From: Actinokineospora iranica
GTDB taxonomy: Bacteria > Actinomycetota > Actinomycetes > Mycobacteriales > Pseudonocardiaceae
Length of the DNA stretch: 64,000 bases
Direction: 5' to 3'
Assembly (NCBI RefSeq): GCF_900101685.1
Contig: NZ_FMZZ01000011.1
Coordinates: 165,902 to 229,901, forward strand
The translations under genes were made by a program, and so were the position numbers. A model generated the notes under the pieces. That model saw only the letters and a list, made by a program, of their open reading frames with translations, was not told the DNA's origin and made no database searches. Of the stretch, positions 26,052 to 35,361 are shown piece after piece. The first letter of the stretch is position 1. The number at the start of each line of letters is the position of its first letter.

Positions 26052-27536
26052 ATGGCGATGCGGACGGGACGAAACGCCGACGACGCCGGTGACGGCGGCG
26101 CTTTCTGGGACGGCGGTGGGGTTTCGGACGGCATCGACCCCTTTGGCGCGGTCGCCCCGGATCTGGGCTCGTTGATCGGGCAGGACCCGGACGCGCTGGA
26201 CCTGGGGTCGCTGATCGGCCGGGAGCCGGACGTCCTGGATCGGGGGTCGCTGATCGGGCAGGACCCGGATGCCCTGGACCGGCGTTCGCTGATCGGTCAA
26301 GATCCGGACGCTGCTGACCGGCGTTCGCTGATCGGGCAGGACCCGGACGCGCTGGATCGGCGCTCGCTGATCGGGGCGGACCCCGGTGCTGCTGACCGGC
26401 GTTCGCTGGTCGGGGTCGACCCGGACGCCGGGGACCGGCGCTCGCTGATCGGGGTGGACCCTGGTGCGCCGGATCGGCGCTCGCTGATCGGGCGGTCGCC
26501 GGGCGGGCCGGACGGTGCCGACATCGAGGCCGACGTCGGGTCCTATTTGGACTTTCTGAGCAGGCTCTGCCGCGAGCTTGGCGTCCCGGACCCGGTCGAG
26601 GAGTACTTCGCCCCGGTCGTGGGCCGGTGGAGCGACATGCACGCCGAGGCCGAGCGCTGGCGGACCGCGGGCGCCCGCGCGGAGGACGTCGCGGAGAGCC
26701 TCACCAAACCCTTGGGTGGCTTGGATTCCGCGTGGCAGGGGGCCGACGCGGACTCGTTCATCGACTACATGAACCGGGTCGGGCTGGCCGGGCACGACAT
26801 GTCCGACGCGATGGCCGCGATGGGCGAGGTGCTCGACGCCACCGCCGACGGCATCCGCGAGATCGTGCAGGACATGGCGGGCGTGCTCGCCGACGCCGCC
26901 GAGAGCGGTTCCCAGTCGTTGGTCGTGCCCGTGCAGGGCGAAGAGCGCACCCGCCAGTACCTCGACCACGTGAACCGCCCGACCCGCGAGCTTTTCGAGG
27001 CGGTCCGGCAGATCCTGGAAGCCCTGGTCCGCCTGTGCGACGGCATCGACGGGTCCGAGGTCTTCGAGAAGATCACGATGGCGCACACCTTCCCCGACGA
27101 CAACTGGTCGTTCTCCGCGGACACACCGGTCGTCGCGGTGCCGGGCGGCAGTTCCGACTCGACTCCGGCAGGCGCGCCCGACGCCGTCAGGGGCGGCGGT
27201 GGAGGCGGTGGTGGTGGCGGTCCGGTGCCCGCCACTCCCGCGACCCCGCCCACCGCGCCCGCTCCGCAGCCCGGCGGCTACGTCACCGCAGGCGAGGCCC
27301 TGCCCGGCAAAGCGGGCGGGATGCCCGCGGGCGCGGGTGCCGCTGCGGCCGCCGCCGACAGCGGCCACCGCGGCGGCATGGGCATGATGGGCGGGATGCC
27401 GATGATGGGCGGCATGGGCGGGCAGCAGAGCGGCGACGCCGAGCACAAGTCCCGCAGCCGGGTCGTCGGCGACCCCGAGGACATCTTCGGCAAGCCCACC
27501 AAGGCGTCCCCGTCAGTCATCGGCGAGGACGACTGA
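26052..27536 (+). CDS. Large WXG-like T7SS substrate with nine 13-residue repeats (cassette A)
   Basis: A 494-residue protein. Residues 37-153 are nine 13-residue repeats of the form DRRSLIGQDPDAL. A helical WXG100/LXG-like domain follows, with SAWQGADADSF near residue 226. A Gly/Pro/Ala-rich linker leads to a C-terminal signature: GMGMMGGMPMMGGMGG, then DAEHKSRSRVVG and a terminal VIGEDD. That signature is shared with the large proteins at 42797 and 46106. There is no signal peptide, consistent with ESX export. The repeat's function is unknown. Confidence 0.8.
   Translation: MAMRTGRNADDAGDGGAFWDGGGVSDGIDPFGAVAPDLGSLIGQDPDALDLGSLIGREPDVLDRGSLIGQDPDALDRRSLIGQDPDAADRRSLIGQDPDALDRRSLIGADPGAADRRSLVGVDPDAGDRRSLIGVDPGAPDRRSLIGRSPGGPDGADIEADVGSYLDFLSRLCRELGVPDPVEEYFAPVVGRWSDMHAEAERWRTAGARAEDVAESLTKPLGGLDSAWQGADADSFIDYMNRVGLAGHDMSDAMAAMGEVLDATADGIREIVQDMAGVLADAAESGSQSLVVPVQGEERTRQYLDHVNRPTRELFEAVRQILEALVRLCDGIDGSEVFEKITMAHTFPDDNWSFSADTPVVAVPGGSSDSTPAGAPDAVRGGGGGGGGGGPVPATPATPPTAPAPQPGGYVTAGEALPGKAGGMPAGAGAAAAAADSGHRGGMGMMGGMPMMGGMGGQQSGDAEHKSRSRVVGDPEDIFGKPTKASPSVIGEDD
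26160..26510 (+). repeat. Nine 39-bp in-frame tandem repeats
   Basis: Nine consecutive 39-base units run exactly from 26160 to 26510 inside the cassette A substrate gene, each encoding a 13-residue Ser-Leu-Ile-Gly unit. Early and late units have diverged and central ones are nearly identical, which points to expansion by recombination or slippage. Confidence 0.9.
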
Positions 27537-27561
27537 CGGGGACTGACGGGGATCGGGCTGG

Positions 27562-28980
27562 TCACGCCATTCCGCGCGCGTCGTCCTTCCCCTCGCCGCG
27601 GACCCTGCGGACGGTGTGCACGACGAACAGGGTCAGCAGCAACAGGACCACGCCGCCGCCGGACCCGATGAGCGCGACCTGCATGGGCGCCCAGTTCTTG
27701 ACCTCGGCGGCGGGCAGGTTCGCCTTGATGTCCAGCGTGGCGTCCGGCGCGACGCCCTGCTCGCTGGGGATCAGGGTGGTGAGCGCGCCGATCGGGTTGA
27801 TCATGCCGTGGCCGACCAGGTTGTCCCGGCCGCCGGGGGCCGCCGGGTGCGATGCGGTCAGCTTGATCCGCTCGGTGACCTGTTTGGCGTTCAGGTGCGG
27901 GAAGCGCTCCCGGATCAGCGCCGCGAGGCCCGCGACGTACGGGGCGGCGAAACTGGTGCCCTGAATGGGATTCTGCTGCCCGTTCTCCTGCACCTGGAGG
28001 TTGGCCAGGCCGCCGGTGGCCGGGTCGAGCGAGATGATCTCGGTGCCCGGCGCGGCGACGGTGACCCACGGGCCCTGCACGGAGAACTGGGCCGGGTCGC
28101 CGTTGCGCTGCATGGCCGCCACCGAGATCACGTAGTCGGAGAACCACGGCGGGGTCACGATGTGCGTCGGCCGGTTCGGGTCGGTGCCGTTGCGCTGGTC
28201 CGGGCAGCCGTGCTCGCCGGTGTTGCCCGCAGAGGCGACGAGGACGACGTCCTCCTGCTCGTAGGCGTACCGCAGCGCCGCCTGCAACTGCTGCTCCGCG
28301 TTGGTGATGGGGCCCTGCGACACCGGGCGGCAGTTGTCGACCGACATGTTGATGACGCCGACGCCCTGCCTGGCCGCCGAGACCACGGCCTTGGCCAGCG
28401 TCTCCAGCGTGCCCGCGGTCTGCTTCCTGCCCTCCGGTCCGCGCTCGCCCTCGTAGTTGGCGCTGGACTGGCGGATCGAGACGATTTCCGCGTCCGGCGC
28501 GATGCCGCGGAAGGAGATGGCGCTGTCCGCGGGCGGGTTGGCCGCGATGATGCCCGCGACCTCCGTGCCGTGCCCGTCGCAGTCCTTGAGGCCCTGGTCC
28601 TTCGGGTCGACGAGGTCGCCGCCCGCGATCACCCGGCCGCCGAAGTGCGGGTGCGGCGCCACCCCGGTGTCGATCACCGCGACCTTCTGCCCCTTTCCGG
28701 TGGCGAACCGGTGCAGGTCGGTGAACCGGAGTTGTATCTGGCCCCACGGCATGTTCTTGAGGTCGACGCCCTGGCCCAGCGAGCCGATGCAGTTCTTTGT
28801 CTGGGTGTAGGCAGCGTCCGGCGCCATGTCGCTCGGGACCGGGAAGTTCGGCGGGAGCGGCGGCGGCTTCGCCATCGAGTCCGGCTGCTGGGCCTGCTGG
28901 GCCACCGCGGGCACCGGCGAAGCCATGGCCAGGGTGGCGGCGCCGACGAGCGCCGCGACCCTCGTGGTGATCCTGCGCAT
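27562..28980 (-). CDS. mycP: Type VII secretion-associated serine protease, mycosin
   Basis: A 472-residue mycosin, the membrane-anchored subtilase that stabilises the ESX complex on the outer face of the membrane. The signal peptide is MRRITTRVAALVGAATLAMA through AVAQ. The triad is Asp in VAVIDTGVAPH, His in DGHGTEVAGI and Ser in QGTSFAAPYVAGL. A C-terminal membrane helix (VALIGSGGGVVLLLLTLFVV) with a basic tail anchors it. The gene lies 12 bases downstream of eccD on the same strand and converges on the cassette A substrate 25 bases away. Confidence 0.95.
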   Translation of the reverse strand: MRRITTRVAALVGAATLAMASPVPAVAQQAQQPDSMAKPPPLPPNFPVPSDMAPDAAYTQTKNCIGSLGQGVDLKNMPWGQIQLRFTDLHRFATGKGQKVAVIDTGVAPHPHFGGRVIAGGDLVDPKDQGLKDCDGHGTEVAGIIAANPPADSAISFRGIAPDAEIVSIRQSSANYEGERGPEGRKQTAGTLETLAKAVVSAARQGVGVINMSVDNCRPVSQGPITNAEQQLQAALRYAYEQEDVVLVASAGNTGEHGCPDQRNGTDPNRPTHIVTPPWFSDYVISVAAMQRNGDPAQFSVQGPWVTVAAPGTEIISLDPATGGLANLQVQENGQQNPIQGTSFAAPYVAGLAALIRERFPHLNAKQVTERIKLTASHPAAPGGRDNLVGHGMINPIGALTTLIPSEQGVAPDATLDIKANLPAAEVKNWAPMQVALIGSGGGVVLLLLTLFVVHTVRRVRGEGKDDARGMA

Positions 28981-28992
28981 CTGCCTCAGACC

Positions 28993-30384
28993 TCAGAACG
29001 TGACGTGGCGCAGCGTGGCGTACAGGTCCATGACCGCCAGCGCCAGCGGCAGCACGATCGCGATGCAGATCGCCTCGAAGACCTCCACCGAGCGCCGCAG
29101 CGGCGGCGAGAAGCGCTGTTCGGGGAAGATCACGCCGAGCACGAGAGCCCCGGCCCCGATCAGCACGAGCGCGCCGAAGACCCACAGCAGCCTGCTAAAC
29201 GTGTCGGCGGAGGTCAGCCAGCCGATCAGGATGCCCGCCGCGGCGACCATCCCGGTGGAAAGCAGCGCGATGGCCTGGCTGCCGTTGGCGTAGGTGCGGG
29301 CGCGCAGCAGCAGCACCAGCGTCGCGACCACGCCGAGGATGACGCCCCAGACCTCCGGGGACGACGCCGAGGCCACCGCGCCGACGGCGGCGGCCGCGCC
29401 ACAGCCGATGATCATGCCGGTCATGTACTCGTGCGCCAGGCCCGCGCGGCGCTCGATGGAGCGGTAGTCCGGGAAACCGGTGTCCTCTTTGAGGTCTTCC
29501 GCGCTGCCCGGCACGTTGGGCAGCGGCAGCCGGGCGAGCTGGATGGTCAGCCGGGGCAGGACCGACAGCGCGCCGAGCGCCACCGCCGCCGCGCCCGCGC
29601 CGATGCCCGGGGCCGGGTGCGCGATCAGCGTCGCCACCGCGAAGGCGATCACGCCCAGCGCGGCCGCGGTGCCCGCGGCGACGAAGGTGGTGATGCCCGC
29701 GCCGATCAGCATGATCGACGCGGAGGCGACGATCAGCACCAGCGCGCAGGCCAGCAGCAGGCTCGCCCGGCCGGGCACGCCGGGCACGATCGACAGGCCG
29801 CTGACGAACGCCAGCGGCAGCCCGCCCGCGGCGGCGATGAGCACACCGGTCGTCTTGGCCTGATACGCGCGGGCGATGACCGCGCCGAGCGCGACCGCGA
29901 TGACCGCGCCCGCGCCCGCGGTGATCGCCGGGCCCACGTTGCCGCCGCCCCACAGCGGGCCCGCCATGAACACCGCCACGGCGGACAGGATCAGCGCGAG
30001 CGCGCCCGCGATGTGCCCGATCCGGTTGGCGGTCTCCTTCGTCCACGGCCGGTAGCTGTCCGGCGCGGACTCCGCGATCGCGTCGACCACGTCGTCGTAC
30101 AGCGGCGGCGGCGGGTTCTCCGCGCGCTTGCGCAGCTGGAGCATGTCGCCGTCGACGATGCCGAGCGAGCCGAGCGTGCGGCTCGGGTCGAGTGGGTTGT
30201 CGCCCAGCTTGGCCAGGCACCAGCCGCCGTGGCGGGCGCCGCCGTCGGGGGTGGTCTCCTTCGCCATCTCCAGCAGCATCGGCAGCAGATCAGCCACCGA
30301 GACGTCCGCCGGAAGCGCGACATCGATGCGCGTCCTCGGCGCGACCACCGTCACCCGGCTGAACACGGTCGTACCGGTTGCCAC
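28993..30384 (-). CDS. eccD: Type VII secretion integral membrane protein EccD
   Basis: EccD forms the bulk of the ESX membrane vestibule. A ubiquitin-like N-terminal domain (TTVFSRVTVVAPRTRIDVALPADVSVADL through GDMLQLRKR) is followed by about eleven hydrophobic helices. The GTG at 30384 (MATGTTVFSR) has AAGGGGGC about 6 bases upstream and is preferred. The longer frame starts at 30408, overlapping a TTGTCCACA box. About 463 residues. It is cotranscribed with mycP. Confidence 0.93.
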   Translation of the reverse strand: MATGTTVFSRVTVVAPRTRIDVALPADVSVADLLPMLLEMAKETTPDGGARHGGWCLAKLGDNPLDPSRTLGSLGIVDGDMLQLRKRAENPPPPLYDDVVDAIAESAPDSYRPWTKETANRIGHIAGALALILSAVAVFMAGPLWGGGNVGPAITAGAGAVIAVALGAVIARAYQAKTTGVLIAAAGGLPLAFVSGLSIVPGVPGRASLLLACALVLIVASASIMLIGAGITTFVAAGTAAALGVIAFAVATLIAHPAPGIGAGAAAVALGALSVLPRLTIQLARLPLPNVPGSAEDLKEDTGFPDYRSIERRAGLAHEYMTGMIIGCGAAAAVGAVASASSPEVWGVILGVVATLVLLLRARTYANGSQAIALLSTGMVAAAGILIGWLTSADTFSRLLWVFGALVLIGAGALVLGVIFPEQRFSPPLRRSVEVFEAICIAIVLPLALAVMDLYATLRHVTF

Positions 30385-30400
30385 CGCCTGCCCCCTTGAT

Positions 30401-30429
30401 TTGTCCACAGGTCGTTCGAGTTGTCCACA
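30401..30429 (+). promoter_or_regulatory. Two DnaA-box-like sites upstream of eccD
   Basis: TTGTCCACA occurs at 30401-30409 and again at 30421-30429, same strand, 20 bases apart, each followed by GG. TTGTCCACA is the DnaA-box form preferred in high-GC actinobacteria. The pair lies in the divergent gap between eccD and the membrane protein at 30551. Confidence 0.55.
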
Positions 30430-30469
30430 GGTGTGCCTGAACCGACCCCGGGCGCGCCGGGATCGGTCC

Positions 30470-30475
30470 TAGTAT
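30470..30475 (+). promoter_or_regulatory. Candidate -10 box for the 30551 membrane gene
   Basis: TAGTAT fits the TANNNT consensus, 76 bases before the GTG. No good -35 is seen at the usual distance. It lies 41 bases downstream of the second DnaA-like box. Confidence 0.35.
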
Positions 30476-30550
30476 GGCCGCACCGGGATCGCCGAGTACG
30501 GCGGTTCCGCAGAAGTCGCCGTGACGGCGTCCGCGAGGGGTGGGGGAAAC

Positions 30551-31258
30551 GTGTCTGTACGGGTCGGTGATCCGGTTTACCGGTTCTTTGTCGCGCTGGT
30601 GGCGGTGGCCGCCGTGGGCATGACGGCGTTCATGTTCACGCTGGCGGGCAGGCACCCGGCCGCGCTGGTGCCCGGCATCGTCTACCTGGTGGCGTTGGCG
30701 GCGTTGGCCTTCTCGCCCGCGGGGCGGGCGCTGGCTGGCCGGATCGGGCTCGGGGTCGTGCTGGCGGTGGCGGCCGTCGCGATGATGGGACTGCTGTTCG
30801 TCCAGGGCGGGCGCAACCCCAACTCGTTGGTGTTCGGACTGATGTTCCTGCTCGCCGCCATCGTGCTGACGGCCCGCGCGCCTGCGCGGGCCATGGCCGA
30901 GGCGGGCCTGCCCGCGATCTTGGCGATGGCCGCCTCGGGCTTCGCGGGCGGAATCACCGTCCAGTTGTTCGTCGCCGCGCGCGGCGACACCTCGTCGCTG
31001 GTGTTCGGCGGGCTGTTCCTGCTCGCCGCCGTCGTGTTCCAGGTCGGGCTGCGGCTGCCGAACCCGGCGCGGTTCGCCGTCGGCGCGGTGGTCGTCGCGT
31101 TTTCCGCCGCCCTGCTCTACTTCCTCGTCGTGTCCGGCCGCGGCGGCGCCTCGATCGGCCTGGCCGCGCTGTTCGTGGCCGCGCTGATCGGCTCGCTCGC
31201 CGCGGCGGGCGCGCCCCGTTCGGCCGACCCGGCAGGTGACCGGCATGTGGTTCGGTAG
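30551..31258 (+). CDS. Membrane protein made of four EccC-like transmembrane hairpins
   Basis: A 235-residue protein with about eight membrane helices. It is built from four repeats of a helix-turn-helix whose turn reads GRHPAALVPG, GGRNPNSLVFG, RGDTSSLVFGG and GRGGASIGL. The same unit forms the membrane anchor of the adjacent EccC (FMFVVGGRNPSSLLFGGMF). The GTG start has GGGGG 4 bases upstream. It ends 42 bases before eccC. It appears to be an EccC membrane module without ATPase domains, and might scaffold or regulate EccC. No known family is recognised with certainty. Confidence 0.8.
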   Translation: MSVRVGDPVYRFFVALVAVAAVGMTAFMFTLAGRHPAALVPGIVYLVALAALAFSPAGRALAGRIGLGVVLAVAAVAMMGLLFVQGGRNPNSLVFGLMFLLAAIVLTARAPARAMAEAGLPAILAMAASGFAGGITVQLFVAARGDTSSLVFGGLFLLAAVVFQVGLRLPNPARFAVGAVVVAFSAALLYFLVVSGRGGASIGLAALFVAALIGSLAAAGAPRSADPAGDRHVVR

Positions 31259-31300
31259 TTTCTCCCCCAGCAGCAGTCGAGTTAAAGAGGTGTCCGCCCG

Positions 31301-34300
31301 GTGAGCACGCTGCAGTTCAAGCGTTCGCCCCGCCTTTCCGCGCCCCGACAGCCGGGCGGCGAGGTCCACCTGGAGCCGCCGCCGGAGGTCCCCCGCGTCA
31401 TCCCGGGCAACATCGTCATGAAGCTGCTGCCCGCGGTCATGATCGTGGCGTCCATCGGCATGATGGCCTTCATGTTCGTCGTGGGCGGGCGCAATCCCTC
31501 GTCCCTGCTCTTCGGCGGCATGTTCCTGATGTCGACCGTGGGCATGATGGCGGGCGGCATGGGCGGCCGGGGCGGCGGCCAGAAGAAGGCCGAGATGAAC
31601 GAGGACCGCAAGGACTACCTGCGCTACCTCGGCCAGATGCGCGACCGCGCCCGCGAAGCCGCCCTCGACCAGCGCGCGTCGCTGGAGTGGACCCACCCCG
31701 ACCCGCAGGCGCTGTGGTCGATCGCGACCAGCAGGCGCATGTGGGAGCGCCGCCAGGCCGACGCCGACTTCTGCCACCTGCGCGCCGGTCGCGGCTCGCA
31801 GCGGCTGGCCACCCGGCTCGTCCCGCCGCAGACCGGCCCCGTGGACGAGCTTGAGCCGATCGCGACGCTGGCGCTGCGCCGGTTCGTGCGCGCGCACTCC
31901 ATCGTCCCGGAGCTGCCCATCCAGGTCGCCATCCGCGGCTTCGCCGCCGTCGGGCTCACCGGCGACAAGGAGCTGACCCGGGGGCTCGCCCGCGCGCTGC
32001 TGGCCCAGCTTGTGACCTTCCACACACCTGACGACGTGTTGGTCGCGGTCGTCACCTCGGGCAAGGCCAAGCAGGACTGGGAATGGGCGAAGTGGCTGCC
32101 GCACGCCCAGCACCCCACGCTCGCCGACGGCATCGGCCAGCTGCGGATGATGGCCGGGTCGCTCGCCCAGATCGAGGAATGGCTCGACGACGAGCTGCGC
32201 GACCGGCAGCGGTTCACCCGCAACGCCCCGCCGCAGCCGGACCAGCCGCACGTGGTGATCGTCATCGACGACGGCGAGGTCACCCGCGAGGAGCAGATCA
32301 TCCTGGAGGAAGGCCTCGTCGGCGTCACGCTGATGGACCTGTCCGACAGCCTCGGCAACCTCACCGCCCGGCGCGGCCTGCGCCTGGTGGTCGAGCAGGA
32401 GCGGCTCGGCGCGCGCAGCGCCAGCGGCGTCGAGTGGTTCGCCCGCCCGGACACGCTCACCGTGGCCGAGGCGGAAGCGTTGGCGCGCAAGCTTTCCCCG
32501 TACCGGCTCGGCGCCGCCGCCGCGGACGCGGGCGACGAGGAGCCGCTGCTGTCGAACCCGACGCTGCTGGAGTTGCTGGGCATCCCCGGCGACCCGATGA
32601 CCTTCGACGTGCAGCAGGCCTGGCGGCCGCGCCCGGTCCGCGACCGGTACCGGGTGCCGTTCGGCATCGGCGAGTTCGGCCAGGCCGTCGAGCTGGACAT
32701 CAAGGAAGCGGCCATGGAGGGCATGGGCCCGCACGGCCTGTGCATCGGCGCGACCGGTTCCGGTAAGTCGGAGTTCCTGCGCACGCTCGTGCTGGGGATG
32801 CTCGCGACGCACTCGTCCTCGACGCTGAACTTCATCCTGGTCGACTTCAAGGGTGGCGCGACCTTCCTCGGCCTCGACGACGCGCCGCACGTCGCCGCGA
32901 CCATCACCAACCTGCAGGGCGACCTGACCCTGGTCGACCGCATGAAGGACGCCCTCGCGGGCGAGATGAACCGGCGCCAGGAGGCGCTCAAGAACGGCGG
33001 CAACTTCAAGAACGTCTGGGAATACGAGAAAGCGCGCGAGAACGGCGCCGACCTCGACCCGCTGCCCGCGCTGTTCATCGTGGTCGACGAGTTCTCCGAG
33101 CTGCTCGCGGCCAAGCCCGACTTCATCGACCTGTTCGTCGCGATCGGACGGTTGGGCCGGTCGCTGCAGATGCACATGCTGCTCGCATCGCAGCGCCTGG
33201 AAGAGGGCAAGCTGCGCGGCCTGGACTCGCACCTGTCTTACCGGATCGGTCTGAAGACCTTCTCCGCGGCGGAATCCCGCGCGGCGATCGGCGTGCCCGA
33301 CGCGTTCGAGCTGCCCTCGATCCCCGGCTCTGGCTACCTCAAGTTCGACACGAGCACCATGGTGCGCTTCAAGGCGTCCTATGTGTCCGGTCCTTACCGG
33401 CCCGCCGGTATGCAGGTGGCGGGCCCGGCCGCGGCGGTGAGCGGCGACCGGCGCGCGAAGCTGTTCGTGCCGGACTACGTGGAAATCCCCAAGGAGCCGG
33501 TGAAGCCGGTCGAGGCGCCCAAGGAGGAGAAGAAGCCCGAGGGCGGTCAAGAGGCCAGCGAGCTGGACGTGATCGTCGGCAGGCTGGTGAACCAGGGCCC
33601 GAAGGCGCACGAGGTGTGGCTGCCGCCGCTGACCGAGCCGAACTCCCTGGACACGGTGTTCCCGCCGTTGCAGCCCACTGAGGACCGGGGCCTGTCGCCG
33701 GTCGGGTTCTACGGCAACGGGCGGCTCCAGGTGCCGCTGGGCATCATCGACAAGCCGTTCGAGCAGCGCCGCGACCTGCTGTGGGCCGACTTCTCCGGCG
33801 CGGCGGGCCACGCCGCGATCGCGGGCGGCCCGCAGTCGGGCAAGTCGATGCTGCTGCGCACCCTGATCATGTCCATGGCGCTGACGCACACCGCGCAAGA
33901 GGTGCAGTTCTACTGCCTCGACCTCGGTGGTGGAACGCTGGGCACGCTGGAGGGGCTGCCGCACGTCGGTGGCGTCGCCGGTCGTATCGACCCGGACAAG
34001 GCCCGCCGCATGGTGGCCGAGGTGAGCGGTTTGGTCGCCGAGCGCGAGCAGCGGTTCCGCGACATGGGCATCGACTCGATGACCGACTTCCGCAACCGCA
34101 AGCGCCGCGGCGAACTCCAGGACGACCCGTTCGGCGACGTGTTCCTCATCGTCGACGGCTGGCTGAACTTCCGGCAGGAGTTCGAGTCCCTGGAGATGCA
34201 GGTCGTCAACCTCGCCGCGCAGGGCCTGTCGTTCGGCATCCACGTGATCGTGGCGGCCAACCGCTGGGCCGAGATCCGCCCGGCCCTCAAGGACCTGCTC

Positions 34301-35293
34301 GGCACCCGGTTCGAGCTTCGCCTCGGTGACCCGAGCGAGTCCGATGTGGACCGCCGCACCGCGGTGAACGTCCCGGCCGGACGCCCCGGCCGCGGCCTGT
34401 CGCGGGACAAGCTGCACTTCCTCACCGGCCTGCCCCGCATCGACGGCTCCAGCAACGCCGACGACGTCGCCACCGGCGTCCAGGACGCGGTGGCCCGCAT
34501 CAAGGCCGCCTGGCGCGGCCCCGGGGCCCCCAAGGTGCGCCTCCTGCCGGAGGTCCTGCCGTACGAGGACCTGTTGGCCCAGGACCAGCGCCGCGACACC
34601 AAGCTCATCCCCATCGGCGTCGACGAGAACGACCTCGCCCCGGTCTACCTCGACCTGGACAACGAGCCGCACTTCCTCGCCTTCGCCGAGGGCGAGTCGG
34701 GTAAGACGAACCTGTTGCGCACCATCGTGCGCGGCATCATGGACCGGTACACGCCCAAGGAAGCCGTCATCATCCTGGTCGACTACCGCCGCACCATGCT
34801 CGGCTTCATCAACACCGACCACCTCCTGAGCTACGCGGTGTCGTCCAACCAACTCAGCGACGTCATCAAGGACGTCCGGGGTTCCATGCTCAAGCGCCTC
34901 CCCGGCCCCGACGTGACCCAGGAGCAGTTGAAGAACCGCTCGTGGTGGAAGGGCCCCGAGCTGTTCCTCATAGTCGACGACTACGACTTGGTGGCCACCC
35001 AGGGCAACAACCCCCTCCAACCCGTCGCCGAGTTCCTCCCCCAGGCAAAAGACGTCGGCCTCCACGTCATAGCCGTCCGCCGCTCCGGCGGCGCGGCCCG
35101 CGCCATGTTCGACCCCGTCCTGGGCAAACTCCGCGAAATCGCCAGCCCCGGCCTGGTCATGAGCGGCAGCAAGGACGAAGGCGCCCTCCTGGGCACCGTC
35201 AAGCCGTCCCCCATGCCCCCCGGCCGAGGCACCCTGGTCAGCCGCAAGGTCGGCCAAGCCCTCATGCACGTCGCTTGGATCCCCCCGGAGTAA
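31301..35293 (+). CDS. eccC: Type VII secretion ATPase EccC (fused EccCa/EccCb)
   Basis: A 1330-residue FtsK/SpoIIIE-type motor that recognises and drives ESX substrates. Two N-terminal membrane helices surround GGRNPSSLLFGG. A stalk domain and three ATPase domains follow, with Walker A motifs GATGSGKSE (about residue 483), GGPQSGKSM (about 842) and AEGESGKTN (about 1129). Walker B-type strands are LFIVVDEFSELL, VFLIVDGWLNF and LFLIVDDYDLV. It is a single chain, as in ESX-4 and unlike the split EccCa/EccCb of ESX-1. The start is GTG. Confidence 0.96.
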   Translation: MSTLQFKRSPRLSAPRQPGGEVHLEPPPEVPRVIPGNIVMKLLPAVMIVASIGMMAFMFVVGGRNPSSLLFGGMFLMSTVGMMAGGMGGRGGGQKKAEMNEDRKDYLRYLGQMRDRAREAALDQRASLEWTHPDPQALWSIATSRRMWERRQADADFCHLRAGRGSQRLATRLVPPQTGPVDELEPIATLALRRFVRAHSIVPELPIQVAIRGFAAVGLTGDKELTRGLARALLAQLVTFHTPDDVLVAVVTSGKAKQDWEWAKWLPHAQHPTLADGIGQLRMMAGSLAQIEEWLDDELRDRQRFTRNAPPQPDQPHVVIVIDDGEVTREEQIILEEGLVGVTLMDLSDSLGNLTARRGLRLVVEQERLGARSASGVEWFARPDTLTVAEAEALARKLSPYRLGAAAADAGDEEPLLSNPTLLELLGIPGDPMTFDVQQAWRPRPVRDRYRVPFGIGEFGQAVELDIKEAAMEGMGPHGLCIGATGSGKSEFLRTLVLGMLATHSSSTLNFILVDFKGGATFLGLDDAPHVAATITNLQGDLTLVDRMKDALAGEMNRRQEALKNGGNFKNVWEYEKARENGADLDPLPALFIVVDEFSELLAAKPDFIDLFVAIGRLGRSLQMHMLLASQRLEEGKLRGLDSHLSYRIGLKTFSAAESRAAIGVPDAFELPSIPGSGYLKFDTSTMVRFKASYVSGPYRPAGMQVAGPAAAVSGDRRAKLFVPDYVEIPKEPVKPVEAPKEEKKPEGGQEASELDVIVGRLVNQGPKAHEVWLPPLTEPNSLDTVFPPLQPTEDRGLSPVGFYGNGRLQVPLGIIDKPFEQRRDLLWADFSGAAGHAAIAGGPQSGKSMLLRTLIMSMALTHTAQEVQFYCLDLGGGTLGTLEGLPHVGGVAGRIDPDKARRMVAEVSGLVAEREQRFRDMGIDSMTDFRNRKRRGELQDDPFGDVFLIVDGWLNFRQEFESLEMQVVNLAAQGLSFGIHVIVAANRWAEIRPALKDLLGTRFELRLGDPSESDVDRRTAVNVPAGRPGRGLSRDKLHFLTGLPRIDGSSNADDVATGVQDAVARIKAAWRGPGAPKVRLLPEVLPYEDLLAQDQRRDTKLIPIGVDENDLAPVYLDLDNEPHFLAFAEGESGKTNLLRTIVRGIMDRYTPKEAVIILVDYRRTMLGFINTDHLLSYAVSSNQLSDVIKDVRGSMLKRLPGPDVTQEQLKNRSWWKGPELFLIVDDYDLVATQGNNPLQPVAEFLPQAKDVGLHVIAVRRSGGAARAMFDPVLGKLREIASPGLVMSGSKDEGALLGTVKPSPMPPGRGTLVSRKVGQALMHVAWIPPE

Positions 35294-35320
35294 CCACCAC
35301 CCACACCCACACCCACAACC

Positions 35321-35361
35321 GAAGCCCGGGCGCCGCACCTCACCAAGCGGCCCCGGGCTTC
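35321..35361 (+). terminator. Terminator hairpin after eccC
   Basis: A perfect 10-bp stem (35321-35330 with 35352-35361) encloses a further GCCGC/GCGGC pairing (35332-35336 with 35347-35351). It lies 28 bases past the eccC stop. Confidence 0.7.

Noticed and set aside
26160..26510. Regular 39-bp repeats as a possible CRISPR array
   Set aside because: There are no spacers; the units are contiguous, in frame and encode a protein repeat inside a clear CDS.
30401..30429. DnaA-like boxes as a replication origin
   Set aside because: There are only two boxes, with no AT-rich unwinding region and no dnaA, dnaN or gyr genes nearby.
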